Below are positions 1 to 8,044 of a DNA stretch of 9,366 nt, in pieces. A program made the position numbers and the translations under genes. This stretch comes from Clostridiales bacterium UBA7573. Its GTDB lineage: Bacteria > Bacillota > Clostridia > Oscillospirales > CAG-272. Under the pieces are notes generated by a model. It was not told where the DNA came from. It worked only from the letters and a program-made list of their open reading frames with translations, and ran no database searches. The DNA is taken from positions 1 to 9,366 of the forward strand of contig DLLB01000089.1 in NCBI GenBank assembly GCA_002477905.1, written 5' to 3'. Within the stretch, counting starts at the first letter, position 1; every line of letters begins with the position of its first letter.

Positions 1-1774
1 CGGTATTTCCCGTACGGACAAAAAGACGGAAGACAATAAGACAATCATCACCAAAATTCTCTGCAAGTGTATTCCCGCAGCGCTCTTGGACAAGATGGAC
101 ATCAAACTGGACTATTCCTGCGCGGAAGTGTCGGCGGATGTGTTTGAAAAGGAGACGGTTACCGAACCCAAAACGGCAACTGCCGCAAAAGATTCCGAGG
201 GTATGATCGGCGCCATGCTCGGTGCGAAGCTGAACACCGTGGTGCGTTATATCACCAAACTTCCGGCAGATTATGAAGAAGAAGCGTATCGGGGCGCGGT
301 GGTTGTCTACGATCTGAAAGTGGAATCCATCACCCGTAACGGCGCGGCTGTGACGGACGAGGAAGCGGTCGTGACGGCAAAAGACGTCATCAGCTACACC
401 TATGAGGCACACCTTGTCAGCGAAACGGCTTTGGAATCCGAAGCGGCACAGGATGTGAAAATCGGAGAAACGACATTGCCGGACGGCATGGAAAAGAATC
501 TGGAAGGCATGACCACGCTGACCGATCATTATTTCTATGTAGAAAATTCCGAAGCACATGCGGGCAAAACGCTGGTTTATACGCTGAACGCACCGTATGC
601 CACCCTTACCACAACAGAGACGGACGTTGACGGCAACGAAACCATCAGCATCACCACCTTCTGCGACAGAAAAACCGCAGGCGAGTTGTATTCGGTCAAA
701 GCAGACGACGTTGTCACGATTGATTACAGCGGCGTACAGATTGAAAAGACCGGTTATGAGAAAGAAACCATTACGGATCCCATTAAGGTCACGATCAAAG
801 CGGATGCAACCGGAATGGAAAGCGTTCTTGCCGGCGCAAAAGTTGGCGGCGTGGTGAAATATCAGACCACTTTGCCGGAGGATTATGAGGTAGAGGAATA
901 CCGTGGAAAGACCATCGTGTACTACCTGACAGTCAAAGAGGCTACCCGTGACGGCGAGGCTTTGGAAGCGGACGCACAGGTGCAGGAGGGGGACGAGGTT
1001 TCCTACACCTACGAGGGACGCTTGGTGCTGAAGGATCCTTTTGAGGGCGGTACCGCAGAGAATTATGAGCTGACGATCGGCTCCGGCAAATTCATTACCG
1101 GATTTGAGGATGGATTGAAGGATGTCGCAATCGGCAATACCAAAGATCTGCTGTTGACTTTCCCGGATGATTATAAGAATGCGGACAATGTGACCTATCC
1201 GGAGGGAGATGCCCTGACAATTGAAATGATCAACACCTATCTTACCAAGCAGAACGAATCCGCAAAGACGTATGAAAGCGTTGCGGCTTGGAGAGAAGCG
1301 GCAACCACCGACGCGATCAAGAATCTGGTTTATGAGAAGATTGCAGCCGCATACACGGTTGTCACTTATCCGAAAGATGAAGTGTTGGAATATGGGGAAA
1401 ATCTGGTCAACCAGTATAAGTATTACGCAAGCGCCTTCGGCACGACTTTGGAGACATTGGTGACGAATTACTTCGGTTATGCCGATCTTGCCGCTTTCTA
1501 TGACGCGATTTTGGCTACCGCAAAGGGATATGTCAAGAGTGAAATGATTTTGGTCGAAGTTGCGCGGGAAATGAATATTGAGCTGACGGATGAGGATTAT
1601 GACGCATATTGCGAAGCGCATTATGCGGAAAACGGCTATGAATCCAAAAAGAAATTTATTAAGACCGTCGGCAAGAAGTCCATTCGTCTCAGCGCCCTGT
1701 GCGAAAAAGTGACCGATCAGTTCCCGTCTTGGGCACAGATTACCCCGTCCGAGGAATCCGGTGACAACGCTTGA
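1..1774 (+). CDS. Trigger-factor-like protein with tandem FKBP-type domains (5' truncated)
   Basis: The reading frame is open to the left edge (first full codon at base 2), giving 590 visible residues; the true start lies outside the window. The likely role is protein folding: a peptidyl-prolyl isomerase/chaperone related to trigger factor. Numbering from base 2, four FKBP-like units can be seen at about 34-118, 125-200, 234-318 and 329-416. The last is the most canonical: SYTYEG, then PFEGG, then the LTIGSGKFITGFEDGL core, then FPDDY. Units 1 and 3 share the pattern LP(A/E)DYE..EYRG and look like copies of each other; unit 2 is very degenerate. Residues about 423-570 form a helical region resembling the trigger factor C-terminal domain (NLVNQYKYYASAFG, GYVKSEMILVEVAREMNI). 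The ribosome-binding N-terminal motif of trigger factor is not in the visible part. Cellular location cannot be judged without the N terminus. The family call is firm; the precise function is inferred. Confidence 0.85.
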   Translation, partial: GISRTDKKTEDNKTIITKILCKCIPAALLDKMDIKLDYSCAEVSADVFEKETVTEPKTATAAKDSEGMIGAMLGAKLNTVVRYITKLPADYEEEAYRGAVVVYDLKVESITRNGAAVTDEEAVVTAKDVISYTYEAHLVSETALESEAAQDVKIGETTLPDGMEKNLEGMTTLTDHYFYVENSEAHAGKTLVYTLNAPYATLTTTETDVDGNETISITTFCDRKTAGELYSVKADDVVTIDYSGVQIEKTGYEKETITDPIKVTIKADATGMESVLAGAKVGGVVKYQTTLPEDYEVEEYRGKTIVYYLTVKEATRDGEALEADAQVQEGDEVSYTYEGRLVLKDPFEGGTAENYELTIGSGKFITGFEDGLKDVAIGNTKDLLLTFPDDYKNADNVTYPEGDALTIEMINTYLTKQNESAKTYESVAAWREAATTDAIKNLVYEKIAAAYTVVTYPKDEVLEYGENLVNQYKYYASAFGTTLETLVTNYFGYADLAAFYDAILATAKGYVKSEMILVEVAREMNIELTDEDYDAYCEAHYAENGYESKKKFIKTVGKKSIRLSALCEKVTDQFPSWAQITPSEESGDNA

Positions 1775-1795
1775 CTTTATCGTATCAAGCAATAT

Positions 1796-1834
1796 AAAAA
1801 GTGCATACCATCGGTTCGGTGGTATGCACTTTTT
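1796..1834. terminator. Bidirectional intrinsic terminator between convergent genes
   Basis: A perfect 15-bp inverted repeat (AAAAAGTGCATACCA, 1796-1810, pairing with 1820-1834) encloses a 9-nt loop. Because the stem starts with an A-run and ends with a T-run, it gives a U-tail on both strands. It lies 21 bases after the stop of the FKBP protein and about 70 bases beyond the stop of the leftward TIM-barrel gene, so it can terminate both transcripts. Confidence 0.92.
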
Positions 1835-1903
1835 GCTTTGGTGTGCCGAGGGGAAACGCATTGGCACAGGATGACCGGATTTTAAAAGATTGTGCGTAAA
1901 CGC

Positions 1904-2755
1904 TTAGGTTCCCAGCAGACTGCGATAATACTGTTTCATGGTCAGCGCGTCCTCTGCTTGTGTGCCGGAGGATTCGCAGATGATACGCGGTGCAAGCCCA
2001 TCGCGTGCAATCGCTTCCAGCAGCGGTTCGAAAGGAGGACCGTATTGGGTGTCCGCAAAAGTAAGATGCTGTTTTTCGCCTGCCTTGGTATATTCGATTT
2101 TAGAGAAATGACAATGCAGATATCGGGCTTTTTCGTCTCCGAGCACGGTGGCGATCCGATCAAATACACGGCGGTAATCGTCTGTGGTGAAAAAACATCC
2201 TTGTTCTCTTGCATTTAAATGCCCGAAATCCACGACCGGATACAACGCATCGGAAATCGAGCAAATCTCCAATACTTCTTCCAGTGTGCCCAGCTGATTT
2301 AGTTTTCCCATGGTTTCCAAGCCAAAATGAACAGGCGTATTGCCGATTTCACACAGTGCCAGATCCATGGTGTCCTTGGCAAGCTCCACCGCTTTCTCAC
2401 GGGAGAGCTTTGCCGCACTGCCGGTATGGATGACCACCGTGTCTGCACCTAAGATCTCTGCGGCGTGGATGCTGTCCCGAATGTAAAGAATACTGTTTTT
2501 CCGCTTTTCTTCTTCCACACTGGAGAGGGAGATAAAATACGGCGCATGCAGGGACATCCGGATGCCGTATTCGACTGCTTTTTCCCCGATTTCCCGAAAC
2601 GTGGCTTCCGAGCCGCGTACCCCTTGCCCGCATTGGTATTCATAAGCATCCAGTCCGATGGTATGTAGCCATGCGGGAGCTTGCGCGGTATGTTTCCATC
2701 CGGCGTCGTAGAATGCCTGCCCGTTTCCGGCAGGACCAAAGGTTGCATAATCCAT
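1904..2755 (-). CDS. Endonuclease IV-like TIM-barrel protein (AP endonuclease family 2 / sugar isomerase fold)
   Basis: A 283-residue protein with the xylose-isomerase-like TIM-barrel fold of the endonuclease IV superfamily. Most metal-ligand positions of endonuclease IV can be lined up at nearly the same numbers as in the E. coli enzyme: H70 (SLHAPYF), H110 (VIHTG), E147 (LETMG), D176 and H179 (VDFGHL), H216 (HCHFSK) and E261 (CESSG). The usual Asp-X-His near residue 230 appears as D235-T-Q237, so one histidine ligand seems replaced. The ATG at 2755 was chosen because AAGGAG (2765-2770) lies 9 bases before it; the longer open frame to 2878 has no such support and overlaps aroE. It starts 5 bases after the aroE stop and its ribosome site lies within the aroE 3' end, implying translational coupling. 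It may cut abasic DNA or act on a sugar; the sequence alone does not decide. Confidence 0.82.
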   Translation of the reverse strand: MDYATFGPAGNGQAFYDAGWKHTAQAPAWLHTIGLDAYEYQCGQGVRGSEATFREIGEKAVEYGIRMSLHAPYFISLSSVEEEKRKNSILYIRDSIHAAEILGADTVVIHTGSAAKLSREKAVELAKDTMDLALCEIGNTPVHFGLETMGKLNQLGTLEEVLEICSISDALYPVVDFGHLNAREQGCFFTTDDYRRVFDRIATVLGDEKARYLHCHFSKIEYTKAGEKQHLTFADTQYGPPFEPLLEAIARDGLAPRIICESSGTQAEDALTMKQYYRSLLGT

Positions 2756-2760
2756 ATGAT

Positions 2761-3705
2761 TCAACTCCTTGTATGTTCCGTTTGCATTGCCTGATAAGCG
2801 GCGGAGATCGCGTTTGCGTCCGGTATGATCCCGGTAAAGAACGTGAAAGCCCGTACCCCCTGATATAACAGCATCCACAATCCATCCACGGTACGGAGTC
2901 CCCGTTCCTTTGCCGCACGGAGCAGATCGGTCTGCAGGGGCGTATAAACGGCGTCTGTGACGATGGCATGTGCGGGAAGCAGAGATAAAAAAGTAAGATC
3001 GGGGAGCGGGGGCATACCGTGCATGCCCAGTGCGCTTGCCTGAATGACCACATCACACATCGGCGCAAATGCACGCAGTGTGGGCGCGTCCAGCGTGACG
3101 CTTTGGATGCCGGATAATATACGCGGTGTCCGGTTGCAGATTATGATCTGCGCGGCACCGCTTTGCACCAATGCGTCCACGATACTGCGCGCCGCACCGC
3201 CTGCGCCGATGAGCAGAATGCGCTTGCCGCGCAGAAGACATCCATGATGGAGCAAGGCGGCAGTGATGCCGTAGCCGTCGGTGGTGTCTGCAAGCAGTGA
3301 GCCGCTGTCAGAAAAGCGAAAGGTATTGGCAGAGCCAAGTCGCGCGACTGCCGGCGTAATCTGCGCGGCATTCTGCGCTAACGTCAGCTTCAGGGGCATT
3401 GTGCAGTTGCATCCGGTATAACCGTCCTGATAAAGGCGGGTGACGTGCGGGAGAAACTGCTCCGGTAAGGTGTCGAGCAGATCATACTGCATGGAGAAGC
3501 CGCAGGCGGCGGCAAGCGTTTGTTGTAAGATCGGAGAGCGACTGTGCGCGATCGGGGAGCCGAGCAACGCACAGCGGATCACCGTCCCCGGCGTAACCGG
3601 CGGTGGCGGTGCGATCTCGCAGACGGTCTGCGTACCGGCTGGGAAGAAGGTGGGAGAAGGATCTGCACTGCACGCTTCGTTTGGCGAAAACAATTGAAAA
3701 TTCAT
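2761..3705 (-). CDS. aroE: Shikimate dehydrogenase
   Basis: NADP-dependent reduction of 3-dehydroshikimate to shikimate in the chorismate (aromatic amino acid) pathway. The 314-residue product shows the substrate motif SPIAHSRSP (S55, S57), the catalytic Lys in GCNCTMPLK (K106), the catalytic Asp in TTDGYG (D143), the nucleotide loop GAGGAA (167-172), the NADP-type N-R-T (191-193), and the C-terminal GLWMLLYQG with Q282. The usual second-strand motif GxNVTxPxK reads GCNCTMPLK here. The start at 3705 overlaps the yqeG stop as ATGA, the best evidence for it; the ribosome site is weak (AGGATCC). With this start the protein has about 40 extra residues, proline-rich near the end (APPPPVTPG), before the AroE core at VIRCALLGSP, making it longer than the typical 270-290. 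A frame extending to 3957 is only antisense-like overlap with yqeG. Middle gene of yqeG-aroE-TIM barrel. Confidence 0.93.
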   Translation of the reverse strand: MNFQLFSPNEACSADPSPTFFPAGTQTVCEIAPPPPVTPGTVIRCALLGSPIAHSRSPILQQTLAAACGFSMQYDLLDTLPEQFLPHVTRLYQDGYTGCNCTMPLKLTLAQNAAQITPAVARLGSANTFRFSDSGSLLADTTDGYGITAALLHHGCLLRGKRILLIGAGGAARSIVDALVQSGAAQIIICNRTPRILSGIQSVTLDAPTLRAFAPMCDVVIQASALGMHGMPPLPDLTFLSLLPAHAIVTDAVYTPLQTDLLRAAKERGLRTVDGLWMLLYQGVRAFTFFTGIIPDANAISAAYQAMQTEHTRS

Positions 3706-4241
3706 GCCGGATCCTGTGTGCCAAGCGCGACGCATTGCGCAGGTTGCCGTTTGCGGAAGGCGCGCAGGATCGGTTTTTCCAAAAGGCGTTTGCCCTTGGT
3801 GAGCGGATCCCGGCGGTCTTTGATCGGAGGAACCAGGATCATCCGGATTCCCGCACCTCTTGCCGCCCACAGATCGGTGAAGATCTGATCTCCCACGGCG
3901 CAGGTGCAACCGGCGCCCGCCTGCATGGCTTGCATCGCACGGCGCAAAGCGCCGCACCGCGGCTTGTGACTGTCATAAGCGAAGAAGTGACAGCCGGTAT
4001 TCTGCGCAAACGTTTCTACCCGCGCTCTGTGGTTGTTGGAAACGAAAGAGAATCTGATTTCTGCCGCCCGCAGCGCTTCCAACCACGCGCATACCTGCGG
4101 CGTCGGAACCGGATCGTCATAGGTGACAAGCGTATTGTCAATATCCAGAATTAGGGCACGGATCCCATTTGCCAGTAAATATTCCGGCGTGATCTCATAG
4201 AAATGCGCAAAATACGCATCCGGCATCCAACGTGCAAACAT
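3702..4241 (-). CDS. yqeG: YqeG-family HAD (subclass IIIA) phosphatase
   Basis: A 179-residue protein that begins with MFARWMPDAYF, typical of the YqeG family. All four haloacid-dehalogenase motifs are present: motif I DIDNTL with nucleophile D33 and acid D35, motif II S68 (SFVSNN), motif III K93 (HKPR), and motif IV GDQIFTD (G117, D118, D123). The family is related to the yeast/plant phosphatidylglycerophosphate phosphatase GEP4, so a phosphatidylglycerophosphatase role is possible but not shown. The ATG at 4241 is preceded by GAGGG (4247-4251) at 5 bases; an in-frame start 10 codons further upstream has no better site. The gene overlaps aroE by the ATGA junction. In Bacillus, yqeG, yqeH and aroE are neighbours; here the GTPase gene yqeH is absent from between them. 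No convincing promoter is visible in the 86 bases between this gene and tpiA. Confidence 0.92.
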   Translation of the reverse strand: MFARWMPDAYFAHFYEITPEYLLANGIRALILDIDNTLVTYDDPVPTPQVCAWLEALRAAEIRFSFVSNNHRARVETFAQNTGCHFFAYDSHKPRCGALRRAMQAMQAGAGCTCAVGDQIFTDLWAARGAGIRMILVPPIKDRRDPLTKGKRLLEKPILRAFRKRQPAQCVALGTQDPA

Positions 4242-4280
4242 GACATCCCTCTTTTCCAAGCCCGCAGGCAATAGATTCTG

Positions 4281-4307
4281 AAAAGGGGAAGGTATGATGC
4301 CTTCCCC
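4281..4307 (-). terminator. Intrinsic terminator after tpiA (leftward)
   Basis: Stem GGGGAAGG (4285-4292) pairs with CCTTCCCC (4300-4307) around a 7-nt loop. Read on the minus strand it is followed directly by TTTTC (bases 4284-4280). It sits 20 bases past the tpiA stop and 39 bases before the yqeG start. The U-tail is short, so partial read-through into yqeG is plausible. Confidence 0.82.
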
Positions 4308-4327
4308 GATGTTGCTTTTTGTAGGTA

Positions 4328-5095
4328 TTACTGTGCGGCGTCTACAATGATGGAGAAGTCCTCGCTCTTTAAGGAAGCTCCGCCGATCAGTCCGCCGTCT
4401 ACATGCACCTTGGACAAAAGCTCAGCGGCATTTTTGGCATTCATGGAGCCGCCGTATTGTACGGTCATGGCTTCTGCCGCGTTGTCCCCATATTTTTCGG
4501 CGATGACACCACGGATAATGCCACAGACTTCGTCTGCCTGATCTGCCGTGGCGGTCTTGCCGGTGCCGATTGCCCAAACCGGTTCATAGGCGATGATCAC
4601 ATTTGCAAGCTGTTCGGGCGTCACATCCAAGAGTGCGATCTTGGTCTGCATGGAAACCACTTCGCGGGTGATGCCCTGTTCCCGTTGTTCCAGAAGTTCA
4701 CCGACGCAGAGGATTACTTTCAATCCTGCAGCAAGTGCGGCTTTGACTCTTTGGTTGACAGTCAGATCTGTCTCGCCGAAATACTGTCTGCGTTCGCTGT
4801 GACCGATAATCACATACTCTGCGCCGCTTTCCAACAGCATAGAGGCAGAAATTTCACCGGTGAAAGCACCGTGATCTGCAAAATGAACGTTTTGCGCGCC
4901 AATATGGATGTTTGTGCCTTTTGCGGCCTCTTTTGCGGCGAACAGATCGACGAACGGAACGCAAAGCACGATTTCACAGCCGTTTTTGCCGGCAACTTTC
5001 GGTGCAAGCTCGGTGATGAGGGCTTTTGCGGCGGAAGGGGTGAGATTCATTTTCCAGTTGCCTGCAATGACAACTTTACGGGTATCTTTTTTCAT
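4328..5095 (-). CDS. tpiA: Triosephosphate isomerase
   Basis: Interconverts dihydroxyacetone phosphate and glyceraldehyde 3-phosphate in cytoplasmic glycolysis. The 255-residue TIM barrel has the standard length and all catalytic residues: N13 and K15 (AGNWKMN), H99 (IIGHSERR), E171 (AYEPVWAIGTGKT, including the flexible loop 6), and the phosphate-binding YGGSM (214-218) and GGLIGGASL (235-243). The ATG at 5095 is preceded by AAAGGAAG (5106-5113) at 10 bases; the open frame continues 25 codons upstream without a better start and into the leader. It lies 118 bases downstream of pgk on the same strand, with a terminator in between, and is followed by its own terminator. Nothing in it is unusual. 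Confidence 0.98.
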   Translation of the reverse strand: MKKDTRKVVIAGNWKMNLTPSAAKALITELAPKVAGKNGCEIVLCVPFVDLFAAKEAAKGTNIHIGAQNVHFADHGAFTGEISASMLLESGAEYVIIGHSERRQYFGETDLTVNQRVKAALAAGLKVILCVGELLEQREQGITREVVSMQTKIALLDVTPEQLANVIIAYEPVWAIGTGKTATADQADEVCGIIRGVIAEKYGDNAAEAMTVQYGGSMNAKNAAELLSKVHVDGGLIGGASLKSEDFSIIVDAAQ

Positions 5096-5172
5096 TTTCA
5101 GAAAACTTCCTTTCAAGTAAAGCGCGGAATCGCGCGGATAACAGTCAAAAAGAGAAAAGAAACAGATCACTC
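5096..5172 (-). promoter_or_regulatory. tpiA leader with weak promoter candidate
   Basis: Between the pgk terminator and tpiA, the minus strand contains TTGACT (5148-5153 on the plus strand as AGTCAA, approximate), but there is no good -10 at the usual distance; the nearest is a poor TTTACT about 21 bases later. A small 5-bp hairpin, GCGCG-GAAT-CGCGC (5122-5135), lies between them. This is the only place where a separate tpiA promoter could sit, but the match is weak. Confidence 0.3.
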
Positions 5173-5200
5173 AAAACAGACCGCCGTTTGCGGCGGTCTG
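5173..5200 (-). terminator. Intrinsic terminator between pgk and tpiA (leftward)
   Basis: A perfect 10-bp GC-rich stem, CAGACCGCCG (5177-5186) with 5191-5200, and a 4-nt loop. On the minus strand it is followed by TTTT (5176-5173). It lies 13 bases beyond the pgk stop. It would end most pgk transcripts, so tpiA depends on read-through or on a promoter in its 77-base leader. Confidence 0.9.
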
Positions 5201-5213
5201 AAAAGACATGCGA

Positions 5214-6515
<1,302 letters not shown>

Positions 6516-6560
6516 AGTTTTCACCTCATAATAAAATGGATTTGAGATTCTCTATCCGGA

Positions 6561-6589
6561 ATTTTACCACATTTCTTCCGATTTATCAA
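6561..6589 (-). promoter_or_regulatory. pgk promoter (sigma-A type, extended -10)
   Basis: On the minus strand: -35 TTGATA (6584-6589), a 17-base spacer, then -10 TAAAAT (6561-6566) preceded by TGG, an extended -10. A run of A-tracts immediately upstream (plus-strand T-runs, 6594-6605 and 6621-6629) could act as an UP element. The predicted start is about 40 bases before the pgk ATG. This fits a highly expressed glycolytic gene. Confidence 0.82.
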
Positions 6590-6646
6590 GAGCTTTTTTT
6601 ATTTTTTCACGCATTGGTCATATTTTTTTGCAGAATTTTCTTATTT

Positions 6647-6678
6647 GACGGAAATTTTCTTGCAATCGACGGAATTTT
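6647..6678. repeat. Direct repeat GACGGAA(A)TTTT upstream of ahcY
   Basis: GACGGAAATTTT (6647-6658) is repeated as GACGGAATTTT (6668-6678), start-to-start 21 bases, or two helical turns. The second copy lies inside the -35/-10 spacer of the ahcY promoter. A related CGGAATTTTA covers the pgk -10 (6557-6566). It may be an operator, or chance in an AT-rich stretch. Confidence 0.4.
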
Positions 6679-6688
6679 ATGCTATACT
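6660..6688 (+). promoter_or_regulatory. ahcY promoter (sigma-A type, extended -10)
   Basis: -35 TTGCAA (6660-6665), a 17-base spacer, -10 TATACT (6683-6688) with TGC directly before it (extended -10). The predicted start near 6695 leaves a leader of about 30 bases before the ahcY ATG, too short for a riboswitch. Confidence 0.78.
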
Positions 6689-6723
6689 GTACACAGTTTT
6701 GACCGAAAGAGGAGCGAGAAAGC

Positions 6724-7965
6724 ATGAGCGACATCAAAGATCCGTCTTTGGCATCTGCCGGACGAGATAAAATCGAGTGGGTAAAAAGTTATATGCCGGT
6801 GTTACGGCAGATCGAAGCGGAATTCGCCGTGCAAAAGCCGTTTGCCGGCATGCGCATTACCACCTCGATTCACATGGAGGCGAAAACCGCATACCTGGTA
6901 CAGGTGTTACGCGCGGGCGGCGCAGAGGTATCCGCTACCGGATGCAATCCGCTGTCTACGCAGGATGATGTGGCGGCGGCATTGGCAGAATGCGAGGGGA
7001 TTACGGTGTATGCCCGTCACGGCGTGTCGGAGGAGACTTACACGGCGCATTTGAAAAGCGCGCTTTCCGTTTGTCCGGATCTGATGATTGACGACGGCGG
7101 GGACCTGACGCATCTTTTGCATGGCGAATGCGCGGCTTACGCGAAAAATCTGATCGGCGGCGCGGAGGAAACCACGACCGGTATTCATCGGCTGTTTTCC
7201 CGCCAGCGGCAGGGAAAACTGCGTTTCCCGATGGTGGACGTCAACGATGCGGATTGCAAGCATTTGTTTGACAATCGTTACGGTACCGGGCAATCCACGC
7301 TGGACGGTATTATGAATACGACCAATCTGGTGATCGCCGGAAAGATTGTAGTGGTCGCGGGATACGGTTGGTGCGGCAAAGGACTTGCCATGCGCGCAAA
7401 AGGAATGGGCGCGCAGGTAGTGGTAACGGAAATTGATCCGGTAAAGGCTTTGGAAGCGGCAATGGACGGCTTTTCCGTGATGCCGATGGAACAAGCGGCG
7501 CGGGTGGGCGATCTGTTTGTCACGCTGACCGGTTGCCGCGACGTGATCCGCGCGGAGCATTTTGCCGGGATGAAAGACGGCGTATTGCTTGCCAATTCCG
7601 GACATTTTGACGTGGAGATCGATAAGCCGGCATTGGAACGTGCGGCGGTGCGCGTCTGGCAGAGGAAACCGAACATTATGGGGTATGAGATGCCGGACGG
7701 CAGAGTGCTGAATTTACTTGCCGAAGGGCGATTGGTCAATCTTGCCGCAGGCAACGGACATCCGGCGGAAATTATGGATATGAGCTTTGCGATTCAGGCG
7801 CTTTCCCTTGCGTATCTTGCACAGCATCGGGAGCTTGCGCCGAAGGTTTATCAGGTGCCGGCGGAAATTGACGCACGGGTTGCCCGCCTGAAGCTTGCCG
7901 CCATGGGACTTTCTATCGACGCACTTTCCGCGCAACAACAGGCATATCTTTTGCAGTGTGAGTGA
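6724..7965 (+). CDS. ahcY: S-adenosylhomocysteine hydrolase (adenosylhomocysteinase), short type
   Basis: NAD-dependent splitting of S-adenosylhomocysteine into adenosine and homocysteine, which relieves inhibition of methyltransferases and feeds the methionine cycle. The 413-residue protein has the substrate residues H50 (TSIHMEAKTA), D124 (IDDGGDLT), E149 (EETTTG), K179 and D183-N184 (CKHLFDNRYG), the NAD loop GYGWCGKG (213-220), H293 (NSGHFDVEID) and H346 (GNGHPAEIMD). It lacks the roughly 40-residue insertion of long bacterial forms and also the C-terminal KPDHYRY tail; it matches the shorter Thermotoga/archaeal-like type. The ribosome site AAAGAGGAG (6706-6714) is 9 bases before the ATG. 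It has its own promoter and is divergent from pgk. No methionine-cycle partner (metK, metE/H, luxS, mtnN) lies in the window. Confidence 0.96.
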   Translation: MSDIKDPSLASAGRDKIEWVKSYMPVLRQIEAEFAVQKPFAGMRITTSIHMEAKTAYLVQVLRAGGAEVSATGCNPLSTQDDVAAALAECEGITVYARHGVSEETYTAHLKSALSVCPDLMIDDGGDLTHLLHGECAAYAKNLIGGAEETTTGIHRLFSRQRQGKLRFPMVDVNDADCKHLFDNRYGTGQSTLDGIMNTTNLVIAGKIVVVAGYGWCGKGLAMRAKGMGAQVVVTEIDPVKALEAAMDGFSVMPMEQAARVGDLFVTLTGCRDVIRAEHFAGMKDGVLLANSGHFDVEIDKPALERAAVRVWQRKPNIMGYEMPDGRVLNLLAEGRLVNLAAGNGHPAEIMDMSFAIQALSLAYLAQHRELAPKVYQVPAEIDARVARLKLAAMGLSIDALSAQQQAYLLQCE

Positions 7966-7977
7966 CCGCGTGCCAAA

Positions 7978-8008
7978 TTGCACACCCCCTTCTTCCGATA
8001 CATATACT
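7978..8008 (+). promoter_or_regulatory. Possible promoter of the small membrane protein gene
   Basis: -35 TTGCAC (7978-7983) and a good -10 TATACT (8003-8008), but with a 19-base spacer, two longer than ideal. The gene could also be co-transcribed with ahcY, since no terminator separates them. An inverted repeat brackets the -10. Confidence 0.5.
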
Positions 8009-8017
8009 GGTATCGGA
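7994..8017. repeat. 8-bp inverted repeat around the -10, operator candidate
   Basis: TCCGATAC (7994-8001) and GTATCGGA (8010-8017) are perfect reverse complements separated by 8 bases, which contain TATACT. There is no T-run after it, so it is not a terminator. Its position over the -10 fits a repressor site. Confidence 0.55.
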
Positions 8018-8044
8018 GTTTCAAAATAAAGGAGGAGTGTAAAC

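Noticed and set aside
86..88. TTG as the start of the FKBP-type protein
   Set aside because: The frame continues open to the window edge, no ribosome site precedes the TTG, and it would start inside a domain.
1842..1868. Hairpin TGTGCC/GGCACA downstream of the main terminator
   Set aside because: Only 6 bp with a 15-base loop and no T-run; the adjacent 15-bp terminator already explains the ends.
3706..3957. Extension of aroE upstream over yqeG
   Set aside because: Arg/Gly/Pro-rich shadow translation of the yqeG gene; the ATGA start is more credible.
6516..6524. GTG as the pgk start
   Set aside because: The GTG is part of the GAGGTG ribosome site; the ATG at 6515 has correct spacing.
6689..6723. 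SAH or SAM riboswitch in front of ahcY
   Set aside because: The predicted leader is only about 30 bases and contains no suitable stem structure.
6907..7605. A 232-residue minus-strand frame within ahcY
   Set aside because: It is antisense to a clear SAH hydrolase with all motifs present; no family resemblance.
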